A stretch of DNA of 11,949 nt from Nitriliruptorales bacterium (GTDB lineage Bacteria > Actinomycetota > Nitriliruptoria > Euzebyales > Egibacteraceae). The stretch lies in NCBI GenBank assembly GCA_007119305.1, contig SKPY01000312.1, positions 1 through 11,949 of the forward strand, given 5' to 3'. This document shows, in pieces, positions 5,736 through 11,949 of this stretch (positions are counted from its first letter, which is position 1; each line of letters begins with the position of its first letter). Under the pieces are notes generated by a model. The model did not search any database. It was not told where the DNA came from and was given only the letters and a program-made list of their open reading frames with translations. Both the position numbers and the translations under genes were made by a program.

Positions 5736-6899
5736 TCAGCCGTAGACGGTGGTTGCGGCGTCGTCCCGGGCGTGCGTGGGGGTGCCGTGCACCGCGACGA
5801 TGCCGTCGATCTCGGCGACCTGCCGCAGAAGCCGGGGGATCTTGCTGCGGGCTGTCGCCACACCCTCCAGCGCAACCTCGCCCCACACGACATTGCCCCG
5901 CACCTCGGGCTCGCCCAGGTCCGCGAGCACGCTGTCGACCGCCGCCTGCAGCTCCGCATCGGAGCGCAACAGCGCCTTCAGCACGTCGTGGCGGGTGAGG
6001 ATGCCGGCGATGGCGCTGCCGTCGACGACGACGAGCCTGGCGGTGTTGTGGTCCAGCATCGTGCGGGCGGCGGAGCGCAGCGTCGCGTCCGGGACGGTCA
6101 CGCGCGCCGGCCGGGTGCAGGCCTCGCCCACGGTCAGCGCCGTGCGGCGCCGCTCGCGGTCTGCTGCCCGTCGGCCCGCATAGGGCAGGACCGCGGCTTC
6201 CTTCTCGAGCAGGTCGTGCTCGGACACGACCCCGACGAGCGCGCCCGTCGGGCTCACCACGGGCGCGCCCTGCACGCCGCGGTAGACGAGCAGGAGCGCC
6301 GCGGAGCGCAGGGACAGCGACTCGTCGAAGACCATGGGGTCGCTCGTCATCACGTCACGCACCCGCAACGTGACGGGCGGACGCTCCGGGTCGGGCTCCG
6401 GCGCCGCAGCGCCAGCCTCGCCGGCCGCATGCTGCGCCTCGAGCCGTTGCCCCAGCCGGTTGGTGAGGGAGCGGATCGTGCGCTGGGCGACCCCGCCGAG
6501 GGCGAGCCCGTCGAACACCGCACCGACCGGGCCCAGCGGCACCGTGTAGGCGCCCACCAGGGTGAGCTGGGCGTGCCGGTCCGACAGCGCCTCGAGCTCG
6601 ATCGCCCCCTCGAAGGCGGGGAAGGCGTGCGCAGCCGGCTCCGCATGCCAGGCCAGCGGGATCCGCACGCGCCGGCCTTCCACGCTCGCGACCCCCGTGG
6701 TGGTGCGGACGTCCTTGCTCGCCGCGGTGCCCGCGAGCGTGGCGTCCAGACGCAGCGAGAACGACCCGTCGACCGCAGGGGGTCCGGCTGGCGTGTCCGT
6801 GGCCGCACGCAGGAGGTCGACCACATGCGCGCGCAGGATCGCCGCGAGACGCTCGGGGCTCCCGTCGACCAGCTCGTAGCTGTACACCCAGCGTTGCAT
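5736..6899 (-). CDS. Fusion protein: SRPBCC-like domain, CBS pair and BON domain
   Basis: This 387-residue protein has four visible parts. Residues 1-155 form the same SRPBCC-like domain as the stand-alone gene at 1241, including L-T-L-V-G-A-Y-T-V-P-L-G (112-123). A Pro/Glu/Ala-rich linker follows at 160-176. CBS motifs come next: R-D-V-M-T-S-D-P-M-V (181-190) with G-A-P-V-V and G-V-V-S-E-H-D-L-L, then V-T-V-P-D-A-T-L (267-274) with G-I-L-T-R-H-D-V-L. The last part is a BON-like domain at about 313-373 (V-R-G-N-V-V-W-G-E-V-A-L-E-G-V-A, ending in I-D-G-I-V-A-V-H-G). CBS pairs bind adenine nucleotides, and BON domains bind membranes, ligands or partner proteins. A role as an energy-state sensor is inferred. 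The ATG at 6899 has GGAG five bases upstream; the frame stays open far upstream, but only as shadow of other genes. It is divergent from the CBS-FNT-glgP run, and I found no matching promoter box for it. Confidence 0.9.
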   Translation of the reverse strand: MQRWVYSYELVDGSPERLAAILRAHVVDLLRAATDTPAGPPAVDGSFSLRLDATLAGTAASKDVRTTTGVASVEGRRVRIPLAWHAEPAAHAFPAFEGAIELEALSDRHAQLTLVGAYTVPLGPVGAVFDGLALGGVAQRTIRSLTNRLGQRLEAQHAAGEAGAAAPEPDPERPPVTLRVRDVMTSDPMVFDESLSLRSAALLLVYRGVQGAPVVSPTGALVGVVSEHDLLEKEAAVLPYAGRRAADRERRRTALTVGEACTRPARVTVPDATLRSAARTMLDHNTARLVVVDGSAIAGILTRHDVLKALLRSDAELQAAVDSVLADLGEPEVRGNVVWGEVALEGVATARSKIPRLLRQVAEIDGIVAVHGTPTHARDDAATTVYG

Positions 6900-6984
6900 G
6901 ACCTCTCCGTTTCCGTGCACGCGGCACACCAGTGCCAACCCCAACTGTGCGCCCACGACGGGCCGTGCAGCAGGGTCCTGCGCC

Positions 6985-7016
6985 CCCCGATCGGGGAGCG
7001 GTGGTCCTGTGGGACC
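6985..7016. promoter_or_regulatory. Two palindromes in the divergent control region
   Basis: CCCCGATCGGGG (6985-6996) is a perfect 12-bp palindrome. GGTCC-TGTG-GGACC (7003-7016) is an inverted repeat with a 4-bp spacer, made from the box half-sites in the opposite orientation (GTCC...GGAC). They lie just upstream of box C, between the start codons at 6899 and 7116. They could be operators for the minus-strand fusion gene or auxiliary sites for promoter C. Chance palindromes are common in DNA this GC-rich, so the assignment is tentative. Confidence 0.35.
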
Positions 7017-7017
7017 G

Positions 7018-7060
7018 GGGACGTTCGGCACTGCTGACCGGCGCGAAGGTCGGCGATCAT
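7018..7060 (+). promoter_or_regulatory. Promoter C: DosR-like box plus -10 element, driving CBS-FNT-glgP
   Basis: GGGACGTTCGGCACTG is at 7018-7033. After 21 bp comes GATCAT (7055-7060), which keeps the A and T of TANNNT. Transcription would begin near 7067, leaving a leader of about 49 nt before the ATG at 7116, with the box centre near -42. The box differs from boxes A and B only at two central positions. Because the predicted start lies past 7059, this promoter argues against the earlier in-frame ATG there. Confidence 0.7.
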
Positions 7061-7115
7061 GAGGCATGACCCGGGCAACCTCAGAGCGCACCGGGAGCTG
7101 AGCAAGGACCGATCC

Positions 7116-7544
7116 ATGCGCGTTCGAGACTGGATGAGCCCGGACCCGATCACCGTGCGCCCTTCCACGTCGGTGCGTGAGGCGCGCAGGCTCCTGCGCT
7201 ACTACGGGGTGCGCCACCTCCCCGTGGTCGAACGCGATCGGGTCGTGGGGATGATCAGCGATCGTGACGTGCGCATCGACGACAAGGCGCTTGACCTGAT
7301 CGCCGCGGCGACCGTGGACGTCGACGAGGTGGCGGGACAGCAGCGCGACGTCCGCCTGGTCATGTCCGCACCGGTGCACGTGATCGGGCCCGACGAAGCC
7401 GTGGAGGCGGCAGCACGGGCCATGCTGTCCTGGCGTGTGAGCGCCCTGCCGGTCGTGGACCCCGAAGGAGCGCTGCTCGGCCTCATCACCACGACCGACT
7501 GCCTGCTCGCCTCCCTCAGCCCCACGGCCGATGTCGACGGCTAG
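7116..7544 (+). CDS. CBS-domain-pair protein (Hrp1-like size and layout)
   Basis: The 142-residue protein is almost entirely two CBS motifs. CBS1 (about 3-57) has V-R-D-W-M-S-P-D-P-I-T-V, G-V-R-H-L-P-V-V and G-M-I-S-D-R-D-V. CBS2 (about 78-132) has V-H-V-I-G-P-D-E-A-V, V-S-A-L-P-V-V and G-L-I-T-T-T-D-C-L. Such small proteins dimerise and usually bind AMP, ATP or related ligands in the cleft. The DosR-regulon protein Hrp1 (Rv2626c) of M. tuberculosis has the same size and arrangement, but I cannot show orthology. I place the start at the second in-frame ATG, preceded by AAGGA seven bases upstream. The earlier ATG at 7059 has no good Shine-Dalgarno and overlaps the proposed -10. It is the first gene of a probable three-gene operon, 36 bp before the FNT gene. 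Confidence 0.92.
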   Translation: MRVRDWMSPDPITVRPSTSVREARRLLRYYGVRHLPVVERDRVVGMISDRDVRIDDKALDLIAAATVDVDEVAGQQRDVRLVMSAPVHVIGPDEAVEAAARAMLSWRVSALPVVDPEGALLGLITTTDCLLASLSPTADVDG

Positions 7545-7580
7545 GTCGGGCGCCCCCCGCAGCCGCCCCCGCGCCCGGCC

Positions 7581-8543
7581 GTGACCGCGAGCCCGCCGGA
7601 CGGGAAGGACCCAGGCTGGCTGGGCTGGTCGATCGACGCCTACGCGCCCGACGAGATGGCGCGCCGGGTCGAGACCGTCGGGCTCGCCAAGGCGCATCAG
7701 GACACCCTGGTCACGTTCGCGCTCGCCGTCGTCGCGGGGGCGTTCGTCGCGCTCGGCTCCGCGTTCTCGACGGTCGCGATGGCCGACACGGGCCTGGCCT
7801 ACAGCCTCACGCGCCTGCTCGGCGGCATGGCGTTCAGCCTCGGCCTCGTGCTCGTGGTCGTCGCGGGCGCCGAGCTGTTCACGTCGAACAACCTGCTCGT
7901 GATGGCCTGGGCGAGCCGCAAGATCCCGCTGCGGCGCGTGCTGCGCAACTGGGGGATCGTCTACGTGGGCAACTTCGTCGGGGTGGCCATCACCGCAGTC
8001 CTGCTGTTCGCCACCGGGCACGGGGCCTTCGGTGACCACGCGGTGGCCGCGCAGGCTGTCGCGACGGCCGCGACGAAGGTGTCGCGCACGTTCCCCGAGG
8101 CGGTCGCGGTCGGGATCCTCGGCAACGCGCTGGTGTGCCTGGCCGTGTGGATCGCGTTCAGCGCTCGCAGCACCGTGGACAAGATCGCGGCCATCATGCT
8201 GCCCATGACGGCGCTCATCGCGTTCGAGTTCGATCACGTCGTCGCCAACATGCACTACCTCGCCACGGGCCTGCTGCTCGTCCACGGCGCTCCCGAGGTC
8301 ATCGAGGCGAGCGGCCGTTCGTCGGCGGCGGCGACGATCACCCCGGCAGCGGCGCTCGCGAACCTGCCGCCCGTCACGCTCGGCAACCTCATCGGCGGGG
8401 GGTTGCTGGTGGCTGCCGTCTACTGGTTCGTCTACCTGCGTCCGCCGCACCGCCCGCATCTGCGGCGCCCGCACGTGCGTGCGCAGCGCCGGGCCCGGGG
8501 CGATGAGGGGGTGGCGGGAGAGCGGCGCGCGGGCGGGAGCTAG
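7581..8543 (+). CDS. Formate/nitrite transporter family (FNT) channel
   Basis: This is an inner-membrane pentameric channel family passing formate, nitrite, hydrosulfide or lactate-like monoacids. The 320-residue protein shows the family pattern: A-Y-A-P-D-E-M-A-R-R-V near the start (20-30), a re-entrant-loop segment A-E-L-F-T-S-N-N (97-104), G-N-A-L-V-C-L-A-V-W (181-190), and F-D-H-V-V-A-N-M (217-224) with the conserved pore His219. Six hydrophobic segments can be placed at about 43-66, 77-99, 123-145, 172-193, 202-215 plus 221-235, and 264-286. An Arg/His-rich cytoplasmic tail follows (287-320). GTG at 7581 is the first possible start; no clear Shine-Dalgarno precedes it, so translation may be coupled to the CBS gene 36 bp upstream. 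No pyruvate formate-lyase gene is near, so formate is not the obvious substrate; nitrite or lactate are alternatives. Confidence 0.92.
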   Translation: MTASPPDGKDPGWLGWSIDAYAPDEMARRVETVGLAKAHQDTLVTFALAVVAGAFVALGSAFSTVAMADTGLAYSLTRLLGGMAFSLGLVLVVVAGAELFTSNNLLVMAWASRKIPLRRVLRNWGIVYVGNFVGVAITAVLLFATGHGAFGDHAVAAQAVATAATKVSRTFPEAVAVGILGNALVCLAVWIAFSARSTVDKIAAIMLPMTALIAFEFDHVVANMHYLATGLLLVHGAPEVIEASGRSSAAATITPAAALANLPPVTLGNLIGGGLLVAAVYWFVYLRPPHRPHLRRPHVRAQRRARGDEGVAGERRAGGS

Positions 8544-8599
8544 GATTTCGCGGACGCAAGCGTCGTGACGCGGACCCCGCGCGACGGAAAGGACACCAC

Positions 8600-10726
8600 G
8601 TGAGCCCGCGCCGCAGCACGCCGGCCCCGGCGCCCGACGGCACCACCGACATCGCCGCTGCAGGCGCGGCCCTCGCCGCCCGACTCCCCGAGGCGTCGCG
8701 ACCCCTCGGCCATGCCGCGTACGACCTGCGCTGGTCGTGGACGCCGGGCGGCGAGGACGCCTACCGCCGTCTCGATCCGCAGCGGTGGGACGCGTGCGGA
8801 CGCAACCCGGTCCGGTTCCTGCGCGACCTGGACCTCGGGGCCGTGCCTGCCGGGGCCGATGCCGCCCCCGTCGAGGCGCCGGAGCCCACGGCGCCGGCGG
8901 AGCTCGAACGCCCGGTCGCGTTCTTCTGCGCCGAGTACGCCCTGCATCCCGCGCTCAGGATCTACTCGGGGGGGCTGGGCGTGCTCGCGGGCGACATCTG
9001 CAAGGAGGCGTCGGACCGCGCGGTGCCGATGGTGGCGGTCGGGCTGTTCTACCGGCAGGGCTTCTTCCAGCAGCGCCTCGACGTGTGGGGCCGCCAGCAC
9101 GAGTACTGGGTGCCGCTCGATCCCCACGGCCTGCCGATGGCCCGGGTGACGGCTGACGGTGCGCCCGTGACCGTCACCGTCACGATCCGGCGGCGTGACG
9201 TGGTGTGCCAGGTGTGGCGGGTCGACGTCGGTCGGGTCCCCCTCTACCTGCTCGACACCGATGTCGCGGACAACCACCCCGTCGACCGCTGGATCACCGC
9301 GCGCCTGTACGTGGCGGACCGGGCCACACGACTCGCGCAGTACGCGGTGCTGGGGATCGGGGGCGTCCGGGCGCTGCGCGCCATGGGGGTCGAGCCGGCG
9401 GGGCTGCACCTGAACGAGGGGCACGCCGCGCTGGCGCCGCTCGAGCTCGCGCGTCCGGCGCTGCGCCGGGGGCTGGCGTTCAGCGACGCGTTGAGCGACG
9501 CGGGCGGACGCACGGTGTTCACCACGCACACACCGGTGCCGGCCGGCAACGAGGAGTACGAACCCCGCGAGTTCAAGGCCGTGCTCGGTGGGTACCCCGG
9601 CGAGCTCGGCATCGAGTCCGAGTCGCTGCTCGACCTCGCGCGCGTGCGTCGTGGACGGCCCCGCGAGCCCCTGGGGATGACGGTGCTGGGCTTGCGCGTG
9701 AGCGGCTGGGCGAACGGGGTCAGCGCACGGCACGGCACGGTGGCGCGGAAGATGTGGCGCCGGCTGTTCGGGGTGCCGGCCGATCGGGTCCCCATCCGCC
9801 ACGTGACGAACGGGGTGCACCTGCCGACGTGGCTGGCCCCCCCGCTCAGGGAGCTGCTGGACGGGTATCTCGGCGCGGGGTGGACCGCCCGCGCCGACGA
9901 GCCCGCGACCTGGGAGGGCGTGGACCGCATCCCCGATGCGGAGCTCTGGGCGGTCCGCTGCCTGCTGCGCAGCCGCCTCGTCGACTACGTCCGGGACCGC
10001 AGCGTGCGTGACCGGCTCGGCCGGGGTGAGACGGAGCGCTACGTCGAGGCGGCCGCCCGCACACTCGACGAGGATGCCCTGACGGTCGGGTTCGCCCGAC
10101 GCGTGGCGACCTACAAGCGGCTGCGGCTGCTCACGCTCGACCCCGGCCGCGCGCTGGCACTGCTGGGCGGCTCCCAGCCCGTGCAGCTGCTCATCGCCGG
10201 CAAGGCCCACCCCGCCGACGAGGAGGGCAAGAGCAGCCTCCAGCAGCTGTTCGGCATCAAGAACGCGCCACCCGTCGCGGACCGGGTCGCCTACCTCGAG
10301 GACTACGACCTCGACATGGCTGCGATCCTCGTCGGCGGCTGCGACGTCTGGCTCAACCTGCCGCGCCCGCCGCTGGAGGCGAGCGGGACGAGCGGGATGA
10401 AGTCCGCCCTGAACGGCGGGCTCAACCTGTCCGTCCTCGACGGCTGGTGGCCAGAGGCCTACGACGGCGAGAACGGCTGGGCCATCGCGGGCGATACCCT
10501 CGCCAATCCCGCGGAGCACGACATGCGGGATGCGAACGCCTTCTACGAGCTCATGGAGACCGCAGTCGTCCCGTTGTTCTACGAGCGCGACGCGGCCGGG
10601 GTCCCCGTGGGCTGGGTGCGGCGCGTCAAGGCCGCGCTGAAGAGCATCGGTCCGGCGTTCTCCGCGACCCGAATGGTCACGACCTACCGGGACGACGCGT
10701 ACCGCCACCTGCGCCCCCGGGCCTGA
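8600..10726 (+). CDS. glgP: Alpha-glucan (glycogen) phosphorylase, GT35 family
   Basis: This PLP enzyme releases glucose 1-phosphate from glycogen or maltodextrin. The 708-residue protein belongs to the bacterial/archaeal branch with an N-terminal DUF3417-like segment (D-L-R-W-S-W-T-P-G-G..., D-P-Q-R-W, N-P-V-R-F-L, about 40-75). It then has A-E-Y-A-L-H-P (about 110), Y-S-G-G-L-G-V-L-A-G-D, H-L-N-E-G-H-A-A-L (about 270), T-T-H-T-P-V-P-A-G-N-E-E-Y (about 307), A-T-Y-K-R (about 503) and the PLP site E-A-S-G-T-S-G-M-K-S-A-L-N-G with Lys601. It is shorter than the roughly 850 residues common in mycobacteria, with no sign of a frameshift. The GTG start has GGAAAGGA upstream. It lies 56 bp after the FNT gene and is probably third in the box-C operon. 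TAGGAT at 8541-8546 could be an internal -10 element, but no -35 is clear. Confidence 0.95.
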   Translation: MSPRRSTPAPAPDGTTDIAAAGAALAARLPEASRPLGHAAYDLRWSWTPGGEDAYRRLDPQRWDACGRNPVRFLRDLDLGAVPAGADAAPVEAPEPTAPAELERPVAFFCAEYALHPALRIYSGGLGVLAGDICKEASDRAVPMVAVGLFYRQGFFQQRLDVWGRQHEYWVPLDPHGLPMARVTADGAPVTVTVTIRRRDVVCQVWRVDVGRVPLYLLDTDVADNHPVDRWITARLYVADRATRLAQYAVLGIGGVRALRAMGVEPAGLHLNEGHAALAPLELARPALRRGLAFSDALSDAGGRTVFTTHTPVPAGNEEYEPREFKAVLGGYPGELGIESESLLDLARVRRGRPREPLGMTVLGLRVSGWANGVSARHGTVARKMWRRLFGVPADRVPIRHVTNGVHLPTWLAPPLRELLDGYLGAGWTARADEPATWEGVDRIPDAELWAVRCLLRSRLVDYVRDRSVRDRLGRGETERYVEAAARTLDEDALTVGFARRVATYKRLRLLTLDPGRALALLGGSQPVQLLIAGKAHPADEEGKSSLQQLFGIKNAPPVADRVAYLEDYDLDMAAILVGGCDVWLNLPRPPLEASGTSGMKSALNGGLNLSVLDGWWPEAYDGENGWAIAGDTLANPAEHDMRDANAFYELMETAVVPLFYERDAAGVPVGWVRRVKAALKSIGPAFSATRMVTTYRDDAYRHLRPRA

Positions 10727-10748
10727 GGGCGCCGGGCCGAGCGGGGCC

Positions 10749-10779
10749 GACCGTCCCAGCGGCAGGCTGCCGATCGGTC
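10749..10779 (+). terminator. Two-tier hairpin after glgP (terminator candidate)
   Basis: Inner arms CGGCA (10760-10764) and TGCCG (10768-10772) close a 3-nt loop. Outer arms GACCG (10749-10753) and CGGTC (10775-10779) extend the stem across a small internal loop. The hairpin starts 22 bases after the glgP stop. No T tract follows, as is common in GC-rich actinobacteria, so termination is probable but not certain. Confidence 0.45.
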
Positions 10780-10839
10780 CTGCCGGGGCGCGGCTGGGGA
10801 GGGCATGCTGAGCTCGTGACTGCAGACAGGAGCCGCGCG

Positions 10840-11052
10840 ATGGCCAGCCACCGCACCCGCGGTCGCACCTGCGACCGTGCTTCGTGCCCGGCCCCGGCGG
10901 TCCGCGAGCTCACGCTCGCCGGCCAGGACTTCTACTTCTGCAACCACCACGCGGTCGAGCTCGAGACGGCGCTCGCCGAGCGCTCTGAGGGGCACCGCGA
11001 CAGCGCGCACGAGCGTCGCCTCGTCGGTGCCGGCCCGCCGCACGGCCGCTGA
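10840..11052 (+). CDS. Small Cys/His protein, possible zinc-binding (DUF7455-like pattern)
   Basis: The 70-residue product has Cys11, Cys16, then after a predicted beta hairpin F-Y-F-C-N-H-H with Cys34, His36 and His37. The spacing C-x4-C...C-x-H-H suggests a small zinc-ribbon-like site. It resembles the short actinobacterial DUF7455-type proteins, which have C-x2-C...F-C-x-H-H, but the assignment is by pattern only. The tail after residue 48 is charged and probably disordered. An ATG with AGGAG seven bases upstream supports the start; the frame is open further upstream only as shadow of glgP. It lies behind a hairpin that ends the glgP unit, with CATGCT at 10804-10809 as a weak -10 candidate, so it may be expressed on its own. 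Function unknown. Confidence 0.7.
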   Translation: MASHRTRGRTCDRASCPAPAVRELTLAGQDFYFCNHHAVELETALAERSEGHRDSAHERRLVGAGPPHGR

Positions 11053-11082
11053 GCAACCCGCCCGGCGAGCGCACCCGTCCCA

Positions 11083-11109
11083 CGCGCGCTGGCCGCCCGC
11101 GGGCGCGCG
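11083..11109. terminator. GC hairpin between convergent genes
   Basis: CGCGCGC (11083-11089) is complementary to GCGCGCG (11103-11109) with a 13-nt loop. It fills the end of the 57-bp gap between the small Cys/His gene and the minus-strand stop at 11110. Both neighbours end here, so a shared terminator is plausible. There is no T tract, and low-complexity GC makes chance pairing easy. Confidence 0.35.
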
Positions 11110-11949
11110 CTACACGAGGAACGGGCTGGAGTAGTCCGACAGCAGCCGCATGTAGTTCGCGCGCTCGAACCCCGACGGGTCGTCGACGAAGCGCTGGCTC
11201 GCGCTGCCCTTGCACTGCTCGACCGAGTCGTACTCGTACTCCTCGAGCCAGGCGGCAAGGCCCTCCTCGAGCAGCGTGAGGTGCGCCGGCCCCTTGCGCA
11301 GCAGCGCCGACACGAGCATCGTCACGTCGGCCCCGGCCAGCAGTGCCTTGACCACGTCCTCCACGGTGTGGACGCCTGTCGTGGCGGCCTTCGCGGCGTC
11401 GATCCGCCCATCGAGGATCGCCAGCCAGCGCAGCACGAGGCGCAGCTCGTCAGACGTCGACAGCACGAGCCGCGGCTCGACCTCCCGCGTCTCGGGGTCG
11501 ATGTCGGGCTGGTAGAAGCGGTTGAACAGCACCAGCGCGTCCGCACCCGCGTCGGCGAGCCGACGGGCCAGATTGGCGAACGCGGTGAAGAACGGCCCGA
11601 CCTTGACGGCCAGCGGCACGTCGACCGTGTCACGCACCGCCGCGACGAGGTCGCAGTACTCCTCTTCGATGCGCCGCGGCGACGCGTCCACATCGGCGAC
11701 GATGCGGTAGACGTTGAGCTCGAGGGCGTCGGCGCCCGCCTCCTCCATGAGCCTCGCGTAGTACGTCCAACCCCCGCGGGTGGTGCCGTTGAGGCTGGCG
11801 ATGACCGGGATGTCGAGCTTCGCCTGCGCCTCCTCGATGAGGCGCAGGTAGCTCGAAGGGCCGGTGTTGTAGTCGTCGAGCTCGGGGAAGTAGCTCGTCG
11901 CCTCGGGCTGGCTCGACGCACCGGTCTCGAGCATGCCGTGGACCTGCAG
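11110..11949 (-). CDS. Dihydroorotate dehydrogenase-like flavoprotein (partial, N-terminus beyond window)
   Basis: The last 279 residues are visible; the frame stays open through the right edge, so the true start is outside and the first in-window ATG at 11934 is internal. The TIM-barrel FMN-binding pattern of the DHODH superfamily is clear: I-P-V-I-A-S-L-N-G-T-T, G-A-D-A-L-E-L-N-V-Y, P-L-A-V-K-V-G-P-F-F with the conserved FMN-contacting Lys, G-A-D-A-L-V-L-F-N-R-F, and near the end T-T-G-V-H-T-V-E-D-V-V-K-A-L-L-A-G-A-D. The S-C-P-N motif that carries the catalytic Cys in class 1 enzymes after E-L-N is missing (here E-L-N-V-Y-R-I). It is therefore unlikely to be the pyrimidine-synthesis enzyme. 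Related DHODH-like proteins are often encoded near pyruvate:ferredoxin oxidoreductase in anaerobic or microaerobic gene sets, which fits this neighbourhood, but the reaction is unknown. Confidence 0.9.
   Translation of the reverse strand: MQVHGMLETGASSQPEATSYFPELDDYNTGPSSYLRLIEEAQAKLDIPVIASLNGTTRGGWTYYARLMEEAGADALELNVYRIVADVDASPRRIEEEYCDLVAAVRDTVDVPLAVKVGPFFTAFANLARRLADAGADALVLFNRFYQPDIDPETREVEPRLVLSTSDELRLVLRWLAILDGRIDAAKAATTGVHTVEDVVKALLAGADVTMLVSALLRKGPAHLTLLEEGLAAWLEEYEYDSVEQCKGSASQRFVDDPSGFERANYMRLLSDYSSPFLV

Noticed and set aside
2737..5745. 1002-codon plus-strand open frame opposite ppdK and ldhA
   Set aside because: Its product is an Arg/Asp/Val/His-rich composition typical of the antisense of a GC-rich gene. 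The opposite strand has an unmistakable full-length PPDK with catalytic residues.
6930..6936. GGCACTG half-site on the minus strand before the fusion gene as a fourth promoter box
   Set aside because: The left half is not GGGAC, and the -10 position would fall on the ribosome-binding site.
6900..8474. 525-codon upstream extension of the SRPBCC-CBS-BON gene
   Set aside because: The extension runs antisense through the FNT and CBS genes and the control region. The internal ATG at 6899 has a Shine-Dalgarno and matches the start of the paralogue at 1241.
8540..10708. 722-codon minus-strand open frame opposite glgP
   Set aside because: No recognisable domain and low-complexity composition; the plus strand encodes a complete phosphorylase with its PLP-site lysine.

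Overview
The window looks like a chromosomal segment of a very GC-rich, probably actinobacterial genome. Evidence for this is strong third-position G/C bias, GTG starts, clear Shine-Dalgarno sequences and actinobacterial-style gene families. I cannot name the genus. It holds ten genes: eight complete genes plus one small complete gene, and a dihydroorotate-dehydrogenase-like gene that runs off the right edge. There is also the tail of a possible gene at the left edge. I see no tRNA, rRNA, CRISPR array, insertion sequence or phage gene.

Layout from left to right. Positions 1-86 carry a 21-bp tandem repeat that reads as a PPPDAGQ protein tail on the plus strand. A minus-strand pair follows: a pyridoxamine-phosphate-oxidase-fold flavoprotein (966 to 556) and then a universal stress protein (524 to 87). 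A divergent control region (967-1240) separates this pair from a plus-strand SRPBCC-like gene (1241-1723). Next come minus-strand ppdK (5493 to 2854) and ldhA (2762 to 1767), then a minus-strand fusion protein with SRPBCC-like, CBS, CBS and BON domains (6899 to 5736). A second divergent control region (6900-7115) leads into a plus-strand run: a CBS-pair protein (7116-7544), a formate/nitrite-transporter-family channel (7581-8543) and alpha-glucan phosphorylase (8600-10726). A small Cys/His protein (10840-11052) and the convergent DHODH-like gene close the window.

The main discovery is regulatory. The same 16-bp box, GGGACNYTCGGCACTG, occurs three times: on the minus strand ahead of the flavoprotein-USP pair, on the plus strand ahead of the SRPBCC-like gene, and on the plus strand ahead of the CBS-FNT-glgP run. 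In each case exactly 21 bp separate the box from a hexamer that partly fits a TANNNT -10 element. This places the box centre near -42, a normal position for a response-regulator activator. A perfect palindrome, GGGACCAAGGTCCC, also lies between the first two boxes. The half-sites resemble the DosR/DevR dormancy box of mycobacteria.

Together the genes look like a hypoxia or dormancy island. Glycogen breakdown (GlgP), ATP recovery from PEP using AMP and PPi (PPDK), NADH disposal to D-lactate (LdhA), a small-monoacid channel (FNT), nucleotide-sensing CBS and USP proteins and flavoproteins would form a low-oxygen energy programme. The regulator itself is not in the window, so the regulon assignment is an inference from the DNA sites and gene content.
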